Assembly: GCF_027111255.2 (NCBI RefSeq)
Contig: NZ_CP114285.2
Coordinates: 1-64,000 of the forward strand
DNA from: Flavobacterium flavigenum
GTDB taxonomy: Bacteria; Bacteroidota; Bacteroidia; Flavobacteriales; Flavobacteriaceae
Reading direction: 5' to 3'
DNA length: 64,000 bases
The notes beneath the pieces were generated by a model. The model had not been told where the DNA came from, made no database searches, and saw only the letters and a list, made by a program, of their open reading frames with translations. The position numbers were made by a program, and so were the translations under genes. Shown here in pieces: positions 8,825 to 16,799 of the stretch (its first letter is position 1; each line of letters opens with the position of its first letter).

Positions 8825-9424
8825 ATGAGAATATTTAATTTGATTTTAGTTTTAATAGTATCAGGTGCTTTTATCAGTTCAAAACCTTACTTTAAAGATG
8901 TACCGAATAGCCTCGAAATAGAAAGAATTAATTTTAGAATTGATGAAATGAAATCAATGCTGAAAGTTAATTCTAAATACAATTCTAAAATTGCTTTTTT
9001 TGTTGATATGAGAATCCCATCCGGGAAAAATCGTTTTTTTGTTTATGATCTTCAAAATAATAAAATAATAGATCAGGGACTTGTAGCTCATGGATGTGGT
9101 TCTGAAACTGGAATAAAAGGAGACTTGAAGTTTAGCAATGCACCTAATTCAAACTGTACTTCATTAGGAAGATATGCTATTGGAAGTAATTACAATGGAA
9201 TGTTCGGAAAAGCATATCGATTATCGGGACTGGATGAAACAAATAGTAATGCGTACAAAAGAGCGATTGTGTTACATCATTATTCGGCTGTTCCATACGA
9301 AGAACAGGATCACTACATCAGCCGTAGTCATGGTTGCCCAATGGTGAATGAACAGTTTTTCAAAAGAATTGAAAAAATTATTGATTCTTCAAAATCAAAC
9401 ATCCTTTTAGATATTTATTATTAA
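8825..9424 (+). CDS. murein L,D-transpeptidase catalytic domain family protein
   Basis: A 199-residue exported protein (signal about residues 1-19). The C-terminal half carries an L,D-transpeptidase-type active site: HHYSAVP near residue 159 and the cysteine motif SRSHGCPMVN near 171-180, matching the His...SHGC pattern of the YkuD-like fold. The family cross-links or tailors peptidoglycan stem peptides in the periplasm. It follows porQ by 9 bp and precedes cmk by 35 bp, so the three probably share a transcript. The subfamily is the shorter YkuD relative seen in Bacteroidota. Confidence 0.85.
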   Translation: MRIFNLILVLIVSGAFISSKPYFKDVPNSLEIERINFRIDEMKSMLKVNSKYNSKIAFFVDMRIPSGKNRFFVYDLQNNKIIDQGLVAHGCGSETGIKGDLKFSNAPNSNCTSLGRYAIGSNYNGMFGKAYRLSGLDETNSNAYKRAIVLHHYSAVPYEEQDHYISRSHGCPMVNEQFFKRIEKIIDSSKSNILLDIYY

Positions 9425-9459
9425 TACATAATAAAATTATTTTAACTAAAATTACCAAC

Positions 9460-10152
9460 TTGAGAAATATTACTATTGCTATTGATGGCTTTTCATCAAC
9501 CGGAAAAAGCACTTTAGCAAAACAATTGGCCAGTAAACTTGCTTATGTTTATGTTGATACCGGAGCAATGTATCGTGCAGTTGCTCTTTATGCAATGAAT
9601 AACAATTTTATTAAGGCTGATTTTTTTGACAAGCAAGCTTTAATTGATTCACTTCCTAAAATTCAATTAGAGTTTAAATATAATGCTGATTTAGGCTTTG
9701 CCGAAATGTACCTGAACGGTGAAAATGTCGAAAAACAAATTCGTACCATTGAAGTCTCCAGTTTTGTTAGTAAAGTTGCTGAAGTTTCTGAAGTTCGTTC
9801 AAAATTAGTTGAGCAGCAACAGGAAATGGGAACCAACAAGGCTATTGTAATGGATGGAAGAGATATTGGAACAGTAGTTTTTCCAACAGCAGAACTTAAA
9901 ATATTCATGACAGCCAGCGCTGAAACCCGTGCACAAAGACGTTTTAACGAATTGCAGCAAAAGGGCGATAATGTTTCTTATGAAGAGGTTTTGAAAAACG
10001 TTGTCGAGAGAGATTACATAGATACGCACCGTGAAGATTCTCCTTTAATAATTGCTGACGATGCGATAGAAATTGATAATTCCTTTTTAAGTAAAGAAGA
10101 ACAATTTGCGGCTGTTTTAGAGTTGGTAGACGAAGTTGTTAAAACTGTTTAA
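9460..10152 (+). CDS. cmk: (d)CMP kinase
   Basis: Cytidylate kinase of 230 residues, phosphorylating CMP and dCMP with ATP. The P-loop is GFSSTGKST near residue 10, followed by DTGAMYRA, MDGRDIGT near 131 and TASAETRAQRR, all family signatures. The start is a TTG at 9460: it puts the first strand (MRNITIAIDG) directly before the P-loop, and no ATG fits. The porQ-cmk neighbourhood is a recurring arrangement in Flavobacteriia. Confidence 0.95.
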   Translation: MRNITIAIDGFSSTGKSTLAKQLASKLAYVYVDTGAMYRAVALYAMNNNFIKADFFDKQALIDSLPKIQLEFKYNADLGFAEMYLNGENVEKQIRTIEVSSFVSKVAEVSEVRSKLVEQQQEMGTNKAIVMDGRDIGTVVFPTAELKIFMTASAETRAQRRFNELQQKGDNVSYEEVLKNVVERDYIDTHREDSPLIIADDAIEIDNSFLSKEEQFAAVLELVDEVVKTV

Positions 10153-10218
10153 TTCTTTGTAGATTTCATTTTTAATGGTAGTTTTACCGCTTCATTTATT
10201 TATTAGACAAATACTACT

Positions 10219-11481
10219 ATGGATATAAAGCTGAGACTTACAATCATGAATTTTTTCCAGTTTTTTGTATGGGGGATATGGTTGATTTCGTTAGGAGGTT
10301 ATATGGGACAGGTCTTTGGTCCTTTAGAAGGAAGTAGTATTGGGTTATCAATTGGAAGAACATATGGCTCAATGGGCTGGGCGAGTTTATTTATGCCAGC
10401 TCTGCTTGGTATCATTGCAGATAAATACCTAAGCGCACAAAAAGTATTAGGAATTTCACACATTATTGCTGGCATTGCAATATATTTTGCTACCAGAGCA
10501 ACTAATTCCACAGAGATGTACTGGATTATTTTTGCAACGAGCTGTTTTTATATGCCAACGATTGCATTAAATAATTCAGTAAGTTATGCTGTGCTAAATA
10601 AGTTTAGTTTTGATGTTCAAAAAACGTTTACTCCAATCCGGGTTTGGGGAACAGTTGGTTTTATAATTGCCATGTGGGTAACGGATCTCACTGATTGGAA
10701 ATCAAACACACTTCAGTTTGTTTTTGCTTCAGTATCAATGATTATTACAGGGCTTTTTTGTTTTACTTTGCCCGATGTGCCTGCTGAAAACAAAAACAGC
10801 AATCAGTCACTGACCAGTAAATTTGGTTTAGACAGTTTTGTGCTTTTTAAACAGAAGAAAATGGCCATATTCTTTGTTTTTGCAATGTTGTTAGGTGCAG
10901 CCCTACAAATCACCAATATGTTTGGTGATACATTTATAAGGGATTTTGGTTCTAATCCTGAATATCAGGGGACTTTTGGGGTTGAACATTCTGTTTTTAT
11001 TATTTCGTTATCCCAAATTTCAGAGACTCTTTTTATCCTGACCATTCCGTTTTTCTTAAAACGATTTGGAATTAAGCAAGTTATGATTTTTAGTATGATT
11101 GCGTGGGTATTACGTTTTGCTTTATTTGGAATAGGAAATCCCGGCTCCGGAGTTATTTTCCTGATATTATCGATGATAGTATATGGTATGGCATTTGACT
11201 TTTTCAATATTTCGGGCTCATTATTTGTGGAAAAACAAACAAACAGTAAAATCAGGTCAAGTGCCCAGGGTTTATTTATGTTAATGACAAATGGTGTAGG
11301 TGCCATAATTGGAGGTGAAATGGCAGGACGTACAGTAAGTTATTTTACTATTGCTAATAAAATTCAATGGCCAAGTGTCTGGTTTTCATTTGCTGCTTAT
11401 GCATTTGTAATTGCAATAGCTTTTGCGATTTTATTTAAATACAAACATGATCCAAAAGAGCTGGAAAATTTAGAACATTAA
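10219..11481 (+). CDS. nucleoside permease (NHS-type MFS transporter)
   Basis: A 420-residue inner-membrane protein with about 12 hydrophobic segments. The N-terminus MNFFQFFVWGIWLISLGGYM is typical of the nucleoside:proton symporter (NupG/XapB) branch of the major facilitator superfamily. Other characteristic stretches are RVWGTVGFI near 141 and SSAQGLFMLMTNGVGA near 350. It probably imports nucleosides, which suits its place 66 bp after cmk. Substrate specificity is inferred from the family only. A strong terminator follows. Confidence 0.88.
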   Translation: MDIKLRLTIMNFFQFFVWGIWLISLGGYMGQVFGPLEGSSIGLSIGRTYGSMGWASLFMPALLGIIADKYLSAQKVLGISHIIAGIAIYFATRATNSTEMYWIIFATSCFYMPTIALNNSVSYAVLNKFSFDVQKTFTPIRVWGTVGFIIAMWVTDLTDWKSNTLQFVFASVSMIITGLFCFTLPDVPAENKNSNQSLTSKFGLDSFVLFKQKKMAIFFVFAMLLGAALQITNMFGDTFIRDFGSNPEYQGTFGVEHSVFIISLSQISETLFILTIPFFLKRFGIKQVMIFSMIAWVLRFALFGIGNPGSGVIFLILSMIVYGMAFDFFNISGSLFVEKQTNSKIRSSAQGLFMLMTNGVGAIIGGEMAGRTVSYFTIANKIQWPSVWFSFAAYAFVIAIAFAILFKYKHDPKELENLEH

Positions 11482-11505
11482 TTAGAAAGAAATATATAAA
11501 CAAAC

Positions 11506-11529
11506 AATCCCACTTATTTAGGTGGGATT
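11506..11529. terminator. bidirectional terminator
   Basis: AATCCCAC (11506-11513) pairs with GTGGGATT (11522-11529) around an 8-nt loop, flanked by AAACAA and TTTGTTT tracts. It separates the convergent permease and NTF2-like genes. Confidence 0.8.
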
Positions 11530-11556
11530 ATTTGTTTATAATTTAAAATAAGATTT

Positions 11557-12024
11557 TTATGCCTCTTGGAATTTTTTAAGTGAAAGCAGCGCCTGTTCTC
11601 TTACCTTATTTTGGAAAAATCCTGTCCAGCCTAATAAATATCCGGTAATTCCGAAAGCTTGTTTCGACCATTTCCATACATCAAAATTATCGGTATGTTT
11701 GATAATTAATCCATCCTGAAAAAGAAATTCAGCAGAAACCTGATTAACTACCTTTCGATTTGTCTTACTAAATTTATAAGTGGCAACCCATCGGGCAGAT
11801 CCGGAAAATTCATCTGCTTTTATATTTGAAAATTCGATTTTAATATCTCCTTTACTTTTTAAAAGCAACATTTTCCACATTTTAGACACCTGTTCTTCTT
11901 TTAGAAGACCAAAGGCTGGATCGATAAAATGTACATTAGGATGATAACATTCACTCATCGTTTTAGCATCTGCATTTGCAAACGCAGTATAAAATTTAGC
12001 AATTAAGTTCTCGTTAGGATTCAT
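11557..12024 (-). CDS. NTF2-like (SnoaL) family protein
   Basis: A 155-residue cytosolic protein of the NTF2/SnoaL cone fold: an N-terminal helix (NLIAKFYTAFANADAKTMSECYHPNVHFIDPAFG), then strands including SARWVATYKF and FLFQDGLIIKHTDNFDVWKW. Such proteins bind or isomerise small hydrophobic molecules; no catalytic Asp/His set is clear enough to assign a reaction. It is last in a leftward five-gene run, 48 bp after the preceding gene. Confidence 0.8.
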   Translation of the reverse strand: MNPNENLIAKFYTAFANADAKTMSECYHPNVHFIDPAFGLLKEEQVSKMWKMLLLKSKGDIKIEFSNIKADEFSGSARWVATYKFSKTNRKVVNQVSAEFLFQDGLIIKHTDNFDVWKWSKQAFGITGYLLGWTGFFQNKVREQALLSLKKFQEA

Positions 12025-12072
12025 TATAACAAAATTAGACTATAAAAGTAAGATTTTTTTTGGTTTAATAAC

Positions 12073-12597
12073 TTATAAAAGACTAATTGCTACAGCGGTG
12101 TCAAAAGTTTTTTTCGATTTGTCAAAAGCAGTCGAAAAATAATTTTTTCTGTTCACTGCTGTAAAATAACCTGTCTGATTTCCAAAAGTGTCAGCGTTGC
12201 CGGTAAGTATAAATCTGATGGCATAAATATCCGTTTTTTTTAATTTCAAAAATTCTGCCGGAGTAAAATAATAATAAGAAGTTGTTTTTCCTTCTTCACT
12301 CTGTTTAACATTTTTATCCACACATGCAATGACATCAGCATTGACTAAATCAACATATACGCCTCCTGAAATTTTGGTTTTATCATTTCCTGTTGCGATA
12401 GTTAATTTTAGAATTCCGCCTTTATCAGTTTTGGCTATCTGTACTTCGATTTCTCCTGTGAGAATATATTTTTCACAAATAAAAGTATAACTTTCAGTTG
12501 CAGGAAAGGGTTTTGAACCTTTTACACTTATGGTTTGCTGTGCATTCGTAAAAAATGAAATCAAAAGAAACGAAATGAAGGATAATTTTAAAGTCAT
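12073..12597 (-). CDS. hypothetical secreted protein
   Basis: 174 residues with a clear signal peptide (LISFFTNAQ, cleavage about residue 19). The mature protein is predicted beta-rich and carries two cysteines (in FICEKY and VIACVDK) that could form a disulfide in the periplasm. No domain recognised. It lies 16 bp downstream of the lipoprotein at 12614-13084, and both have very small secreted products, so they are probably co-expressed. Confidence 0.72.
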   Translation of the reverse strand: MTLKLSFISFLLISFFTNAQQTISVKGSKPFPATESYTFICEKYILTGEIEVQIAKTDKGGILKLTIATGNDKTKISGGVYVDLVNADVIACVDKNVKQSEEGKTTSYYYFTPAEFLKLKKTDIYAIRFILTGNADTFGNQTGYFTAVNRKNYFSTAFDKSKKTFDTAVAISLL

Positions 12598-12613
12598 AAG
12601 TGTATCTAGTTAT

Positions 12614-13084
12614 TTAATTAACGTTAGTATCAAATTTTTCATCCCAGTCCATTGATTTTATAGCAGAAATTAAATTTTCTTCGTTTACAAAAACACGGAG
12701 TTCTTTATTGGCGACCTTTTTTGTGTACAAAGCGTGATATCGATAGATGGTTTCGTTTTTAGATTTATAAACGCCTTCTAATTTCAAATCAATAAAGCTT
12801 CCGTAGTATTGTCGAAATCTTAAACAAGTCTTGGTTAAACGTTCTTCAGTTGTGTTCTCCATAACTGATTTTGTTACTTCTGTTTCATTAAAGGGTTTGA
12901 ACTTTGATGTATTGCATGTTTCAAGTACCCTTTTTCCTAGTGAATAGGCCTTGTTTTGCTGACCTGAACTTATTTCGGTTTCTAAAACTTTTTTAATTTT
13001 TAGGTCTTCAGTATTTCTGCTTACTGTTTTAGATTTGCAGCCCATTAATAGCAGCAAACATATAATCAATCCTGCTTTCTTCAT
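12614..13084 (-). CDS. hypothetical lipoprotein
   Basis: 156 residues with a lipoprotein signal (lipobox LMGC near residue 16). The mature part is basic and has a cysteine pair (VLETCNTSKF and LTKTCLRFRQYYG). The second half resembles small alpha/beta domains of the DUF3887/NTF2-like type (LKLEGVYKSKNETIYRYHALY), but I cannot assign it firmly. It starts 6 bp after the M23 peptidase gene. Confidence 0.68.
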   Translation of the reverse strand: MKKAGLIICLLLLMGCKSKTVSRNTEDLKIKKVLETEISSGQQNKAYSLGKRVLETCNTSKFKPFNETEVTKSVMENTTEERLTKTCLRFRQYYGSFIDLKLEGVYKSKNETIYRYHALYTKKVANKELRVFVNEENLISAIKSMDWDEKFDTNVN

Positions 13085-13090
13085 AACTAT

Positions 13091-13768
13091 TTATATTATT
13101 TTTAATAAAAAATTGGGATCGGGGCAGTTTTCTATATAAAAATTTAAATCATTTTTGTTGCAGACACCAGGATAATCGCCCCAATAATCTTCTATGTTTT
13201 TAATAATTTGGAAATGTAAATGCGGAGCGTAATCTCCGTTTACTTCTGAATTTCCAATGTTTGCCAGATGTTCTCCTTTTTTTAAAAAATCCCCAACACT
13301 AATCCCTTGTAAACTTTCTAACGATAAATGTCCGTATAAAGTATAAAATTTTTGATTTTCAATTTCGTGTTCCAGAATTATGGTCGGACCATAATCACCT
13401 AATCCAATATTGTTTTTAAAACTATGTATTCTTCCATCCAGAGCTGCTAAAACGGGGGTTCCTGCCTTTATCCAAAAATCAATACCAAGATGAATATTGC
13501 GTTCCGGAATCATATCGTTTTTAAAAATGGAACTTCGTTTATACAAATTTCTTTTTTCAATGTAACCGCCGAAGGCTACTTCTGCATTATTTTTTTTTAA
13601 ATAATCATTAATGTATTTTTCAAAATCATCTGAATTCCCCGGTTTTTTTTCGGTTAAATCCAGGTTATTTAGAGATAAGTCTAAAGTTACATATTTTGAA
13701 TAATTAATACTAGAGTCAATAATCTTAACAGGTGAGATGTTTTTTAATACGGAGCTAAGAGAGTTCAT
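13091..13768 (-). CDS. M23 family (LytM-like) metallopeptidase without a signal peptide
   Basis: A 225-residue protein with a complete M23 zinc site: HLGIDFW (His and Asp ligands, near residue 93) and PHLHFQI (HxH ligand, near 183), with the typical YGHLS and GEHLANIGNSEVNG segments. Family members cut peptidoglycan cross-bridges. No N-terminal signal or membrane anchor is visible; the first 60 residues are polar. A downstream start would not create one. It may act in the cytosol, be exported unconventionally, or have another substrate. The spacing of 6 bp to the genes on each side indicates an operon. Confidence 0.85.
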   Translation of the reverse strand: MNSLSSVLKNISPVKIIDSSINYSKYVTLDLSLNNLDLTEKKPGNSDDFEKYINDYLKKNNAEVAFGGYIEKRNLYKRSSIFKNDMIPERNIHLGIDFWIKAGTPVLAALDGRIHSFKNNIGLGDYGPTIILEHEIENQKFYTLYGHLSLESLQGISVGDFLKKGEHLANIGNSEVNGDYAPHLHFQIIKNIEDYWGDYPGVCNKNDLNFYIENCPDPNFLLKII

Positions 13769-13774
13769 AATAGA

Positions 13775-14467
13775 CTAAGCAACTTTTTCAATTATAATTA
13801 ATTCGTTGTGCTGCTCTACACGAGGCAGCATTTTAGTAGAATATAATTCAGCGTTAATTTCTGAAATGTATTTGCGATTTCTAATGTTATGTTTTTCATC
13901 TAGTATCATAGTATTAAAAAGGACAAATCCCTGTTTTTTTAATAGAGATAAAACCCTTTCGCTAAAAAAACGCTCAAATAAAAAGTTAGGCATATTAGTA
14001 TCTTCAAAAACATCAATAATAATTAGGTCGTATTGGTTTTTAGTTTTTAATACAAATTCAAAAGCATCATCAATAATGATTTCTAATTGCTCAATTTGAG
14101 AAAGATTAAAGTATTCATTAGCAATCTGAATCATATCTGAATCAATTTCCACTCCTGTTATTTTACCTTTAAATTGAATTTCATCAATCAGGGTTTTTAT
14201 AACACTTCCGCCGGCAACTCCTAAAACCAAGATGTGATTCATTTCCTGAATGGTTTTAAAGCCAATATTCCTTAAGCCATATCTTAATATTCGCTGTAAA
14301 CTACCGTAAGAATAATTGGTGTTTTCCGAATCCAAAACCAATTCACCATTTGCCCATGTTACCTCAATCATTTTACTACGGGATGATTTTTTTTGGAATA
14401 TTTTAATTGGTATTAAATAACTAAATACTTTTCGAATCATTTTTTGCACTTTTACCAAATTTACCAT
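13775..14467 (-). CDS. spermidine synthase-like methyltransferase-fold protein
   Basis: A 230-residue protein with the Rossmann core of the spermidine synthase/SAM methyltransferase superfamily: LVLGVAGGSVIKTLI near residue 82 (nucleotide-binding glycine loop), GVEIDSDMIQIANEYF, and YDLIIIDVFEDTNMP near 150. Spermidine synthases normally have the gatekeeping motif around GGGDG; here it is GVAGGS, so the amine-transfer activity is uncertain. It heads the leftward five-gene run. No polyamine biosynthesis gene is nearby. Confidence 0.75.
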   Translation of the reverse strand: MVNLVKVQKMIRKVFSYLIPIKIFQKKSSRSKMIEVTWANGELVLDSENTNYSYGSLQRILRYGLRNIGFKTIQEMNHILVLGVAGGSVIKTLIDEIQFKGKITGVEIDSDMIQIANEYFNLSQIEQLEIIIDDAFEFVLKTKNQYDLIIIDVFEDTNMPNFLFERFFSERVLSLLKKQGFVLFNTMILDEKHNIRNRKYISEINAELYSTKMLPRVEQHNELIIIEKVA

Positions 14468-14966
14468 TAATTTTTTTTATTCTGTACCTGATATGTAAAT
14501 TTTGATGAAGAGATAATGGTGTAAATTTCCTTTTTTAGATCTAATGAGCTGGAAAATAATTGGATTGAAATGCTGAAATAAATTATTATTTGTATTTTAG
14601 GAATTTCAGAAATATAGTAGGTGAGCCGTTGGATTTTCGTAAGGCTTAATAAAGATTACACTATTGCGTTTGTTTTGGATGGGAAGATTTTTTATTATCA
14701 ATGCTGCTGAAGAAATGACGTAAGTAAATGCATTTAACTTTTTTACTTAGCTGAATACGTTTTAAATGTTCCGTTTTTATAGAAAAGCACGATTTTTTCA
14801 ATTTCTTTATCTTCAAAATTCAAATTCAGATTTTGGATTGCTAAAGAACTTTATTTTATGATGCGATACTTTTGCTTCAGATTCCTTTTTTTAAACCGTA
14901 AAAACTGTTTACAGTATTAAATTGTCAAAAAAATAATTGATTTACAATTGTTAAAATAAAGATATT
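14468..14966. other. gene-free stretch with possible decayed coding fragments
   Basis: No intact gene. Two short stretches look like leftovers of proteins. On the minus strand, 14743-14850 is open for 35 codons and ends EIEKIVLFYKNGTFKTYSAK. On the plus strand near 14650-14710, NKDYTIAFVLDGKIFYY ends at an early TGA. Neither has a start and neither is identifiable. I see no hairpin terminator here. Confidence 0.35.
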
Positions 14967-14974
14967 TACTTTTG
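14948..14974 (+). promoter_or_regulatory. promoter of the M14 peptidase gene
   Basis: TTG at 14948-14950 and TACTTTTG at 14967-14974 are 16 bp apart. The start codon lies 20 bp beyond the -7 box. Confidence 0.6.
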
Positions 14975-14994
14975 TAAACTAATTAATAAGCACC

Positions 14995-16149
14995 ATGAAT
15001 TTAGAAGAATTATTTAATCAAAACAAAGAAGCGTCAATAGAAGGTCGCTATCTGACATTAGAACATATTCAGCCAATATTAGAAAGAATAAATACAAACA
15101 ATCAGGTTAAGATTGTTGGCAAATCAGTTTTGGGTAAACCTATATATACTTATCAAATTGGTACAGGAAAAACCAGGATTTATCTTTGGTCGCAAATGCA
15201 TGGAAATGAAAGTACAACTACTAAAGCATTGTTTGACTTTATTAATGTTTTGAATAATGGCTCAGAGTTTGCACAAAATATGCTCTCAGCTTTTACTTTT
15301 TGCTGTATACCAATATTAAATCCTGACGGAGCAGAATTGTATACTCGTGCCAATGCTAATGAAATTGACCTAAACAGGGATTCTCAAAACCTAACTCAGC
15401 CTGAAAGTAGGATTTTGCGTGAGGTTTTTGAAACTTTTAATCCTCATTTTTGTTTTAATCTTCATGATCAGCGTACTATTTTTGGAGCTGGTACAACTGG
15501 TAAACCGGCTACCGTATCGTTTTTGGCTCCTTCTTATAATGAGGAAAGGGAAATAAACGAGAATAGGTTAAAGGCAATTAATTTAATTGCTGTGATTAAT
15601 GATGAGCTGCAAAAATATATACCCGGGCAGGTAGGACGTTTTGATGATTCATTCAATATAAATTGTATAGGGGATACTTTTCAATATTTAGGGGTTCCAA
15701 CAATTTTATTTGAAGCAGGTCATTTTCAAAATGATTATTCAAGAGAGGTTACCAGAAAGTTTATATTCTTTTCGCTTATTACCAGTTTTAAAGCACTTTT
15801 CGAAAACGTTATAGTTAATAACAGGATTAATGATTATTTGAATATTTCACAAAATAATGTGGTTTTTTATGATTTTATGTATAAAAATGTCAAAATAAAT
15901 TATGATGGTATCGAAATTATTACGAATTTTGTCGCACAATACAAAGAAGAATTGATTGACGGCAAGATTCAGTTTAATGCTTATGTAGTTGAAGTAGGGG
16001 AGTTAGAAAATTTCTTTGGACATTATGTATATGATGCAAAAGGTGCTGCATATTCAGATGATTTTACCAATTTTCCGAAACCAGATCAAAAAGCAGACTT
16101 TTATTTAAATAAAAACGTTAAATTTGTTAACGGACTGATAAAAAGTTAA
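14995..16149 (+). CDS. M14 family zinc carboxypeptidase
   Basis: A 384-residue M14 protein. Zinc ligands H and E appear in QMHGNESTT near residue 69-75, the third histidine in CFNLHDQRT near 158, the substrate-binding region in NPDGAELYTRANANEIDLNRD, and the catalytic glutamate probably in LFEAGHFQND. No signal peptide is present, so it is likely cytosolic and may process muropeptides or other small peptides. It has its own promoter and is followed by the Lrp/AsnC regulator, 77 bp apart. Confidence 0.9.
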   Translation: MNLEELFNQNKEASIEGRYLTLEHIQPILERINTNNQVKIVGKSVLGKPIYTYQIGTGKTRIYLWSQMHGNESTTTKALFDFINVLNNGSEFAQNMLSAFTFCCIPILNPDGAELYTRANANEIDLNRDSQNLTQPESRILREVFETFNPHFCFNLHDQRTIFGAGTTGKPATVSFLAPSYNEEREINENRLKAINLIAVINDELQKYIPGQVGRFDDSFNINCIGDTFQYLGVPTILFEAGHFQNDYSREVTRKFIFFSLITSFKALFENVIVNNRINDYLNISQNNVVFYDFMYKNVKINYDGIEIITNFVAQYKEELIDGKIQFNAYVVEVGELENFFGHYVYDAKGAAYSDDFTNFPKPDQKADFYLNKNVKFVNGLIKS

Positions 16150-16226
16150 ATTTTATGTGAATTTGTTGTTTTTTATATATATTTTTATACTTTGTAATAC
16201 AAATTAGTAATATTAATTAAAGAATT

Positions 16227-16706
16227 ATGAGTAAATTCCGTTTAGATGAAGTAGATCACCAGATTTTAGATATGTTAATAGACAACACGAGAGTTCCGTT
16301 TACTGACATTGCAAAAAAATTGTTGATTTCGGCAGGAACTGTACATGTCAGAGTAAAAAAGATGGAAGATGCCGGAATTATAATGGGATCTTCATTAGCC
16401 TTAGATTATGATAAACTAGGGTATTCATTTATTGCTTATGTAGGTGTGTTTCTTAACAATACATCTCAAACAAAATTTGTATTAGAGCGAATTAATCAAA
16501 TTCCATTTGTGACTGTAGCTTCTGTAACTACAGGGAAATTTAATATTTTCTGTAAAATCAGAGCTAAGGATACTAAGCATGCTAAAGAAGTTATTTTCAT
16601 GATTGATGATATCGAAGGAGTTTACAGAACTGAAACAATGATTTCATTAGAAGAAAGTATTAATGACAAGAAGCGTTTGATGCACACTATTTTTAAAAAT
16701 ATGTAA
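16227..16706 (+). CDS. Lrp/AsnC family transcriptional regulator
   Basis: A 159-residue regulator. The N-terminal winged helix-turn-helix spans about residues 5-60 (DEVDHQILDMLIDNTRVPFTDIA, then GTVHVRVKKMEDAGII), and an RAM ligand-binding domain about 70-150 (FIAYVGVFLN, VASVTTGKFNIFCKIRAKD). Lrp-type proteins form octamers and respond to amino acids. It is close in form to the conserved Flavobacterium AsnC-type regulator. A terminator follows directly. Confidence 0.93.
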   Translation: MSKFRLDEVDHQILDMLIDNTRVPFTDIAKKLLISAGTVHVRVKKMEDAGIIMGSSLALDYDKLGYSFIAYVGVFLNNTSQTKFVLERINQIPFVTVASVTTGKFNIFCKIRAKDTKHAKEVIFMIDDIEGVYRTETMISLEESINDKKRLMHTIFKNM

Positions 16707-16740
16707 TATTTTTTCTTGAATGCTATATTAATAAATATAA

Positions 16741-16766
16741 CCTCAAGTTTTTCTTGGGGTTTTTTT
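16741..16766 (+). terminator. rho-independent terminator after the Lrp/AsnC gene
   Basis: CCTCAAG (16741-16747) and CTTGGGG (16753-16759) form a 7-bp stem with one G-U pair and a 5-nt loop, followed by seven T residues. Confidence 0.85.
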
Positions 16767-16799
16767 ATGACTAAATAACCAACAACTATAATAAGGATT

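Noticed and set aside
10965..11306. A 113-codon open frame antisense to the nucleoside permease
   Set aside because: It lies wholly within a well-supported transporter gene and has the composition expected of its complement.
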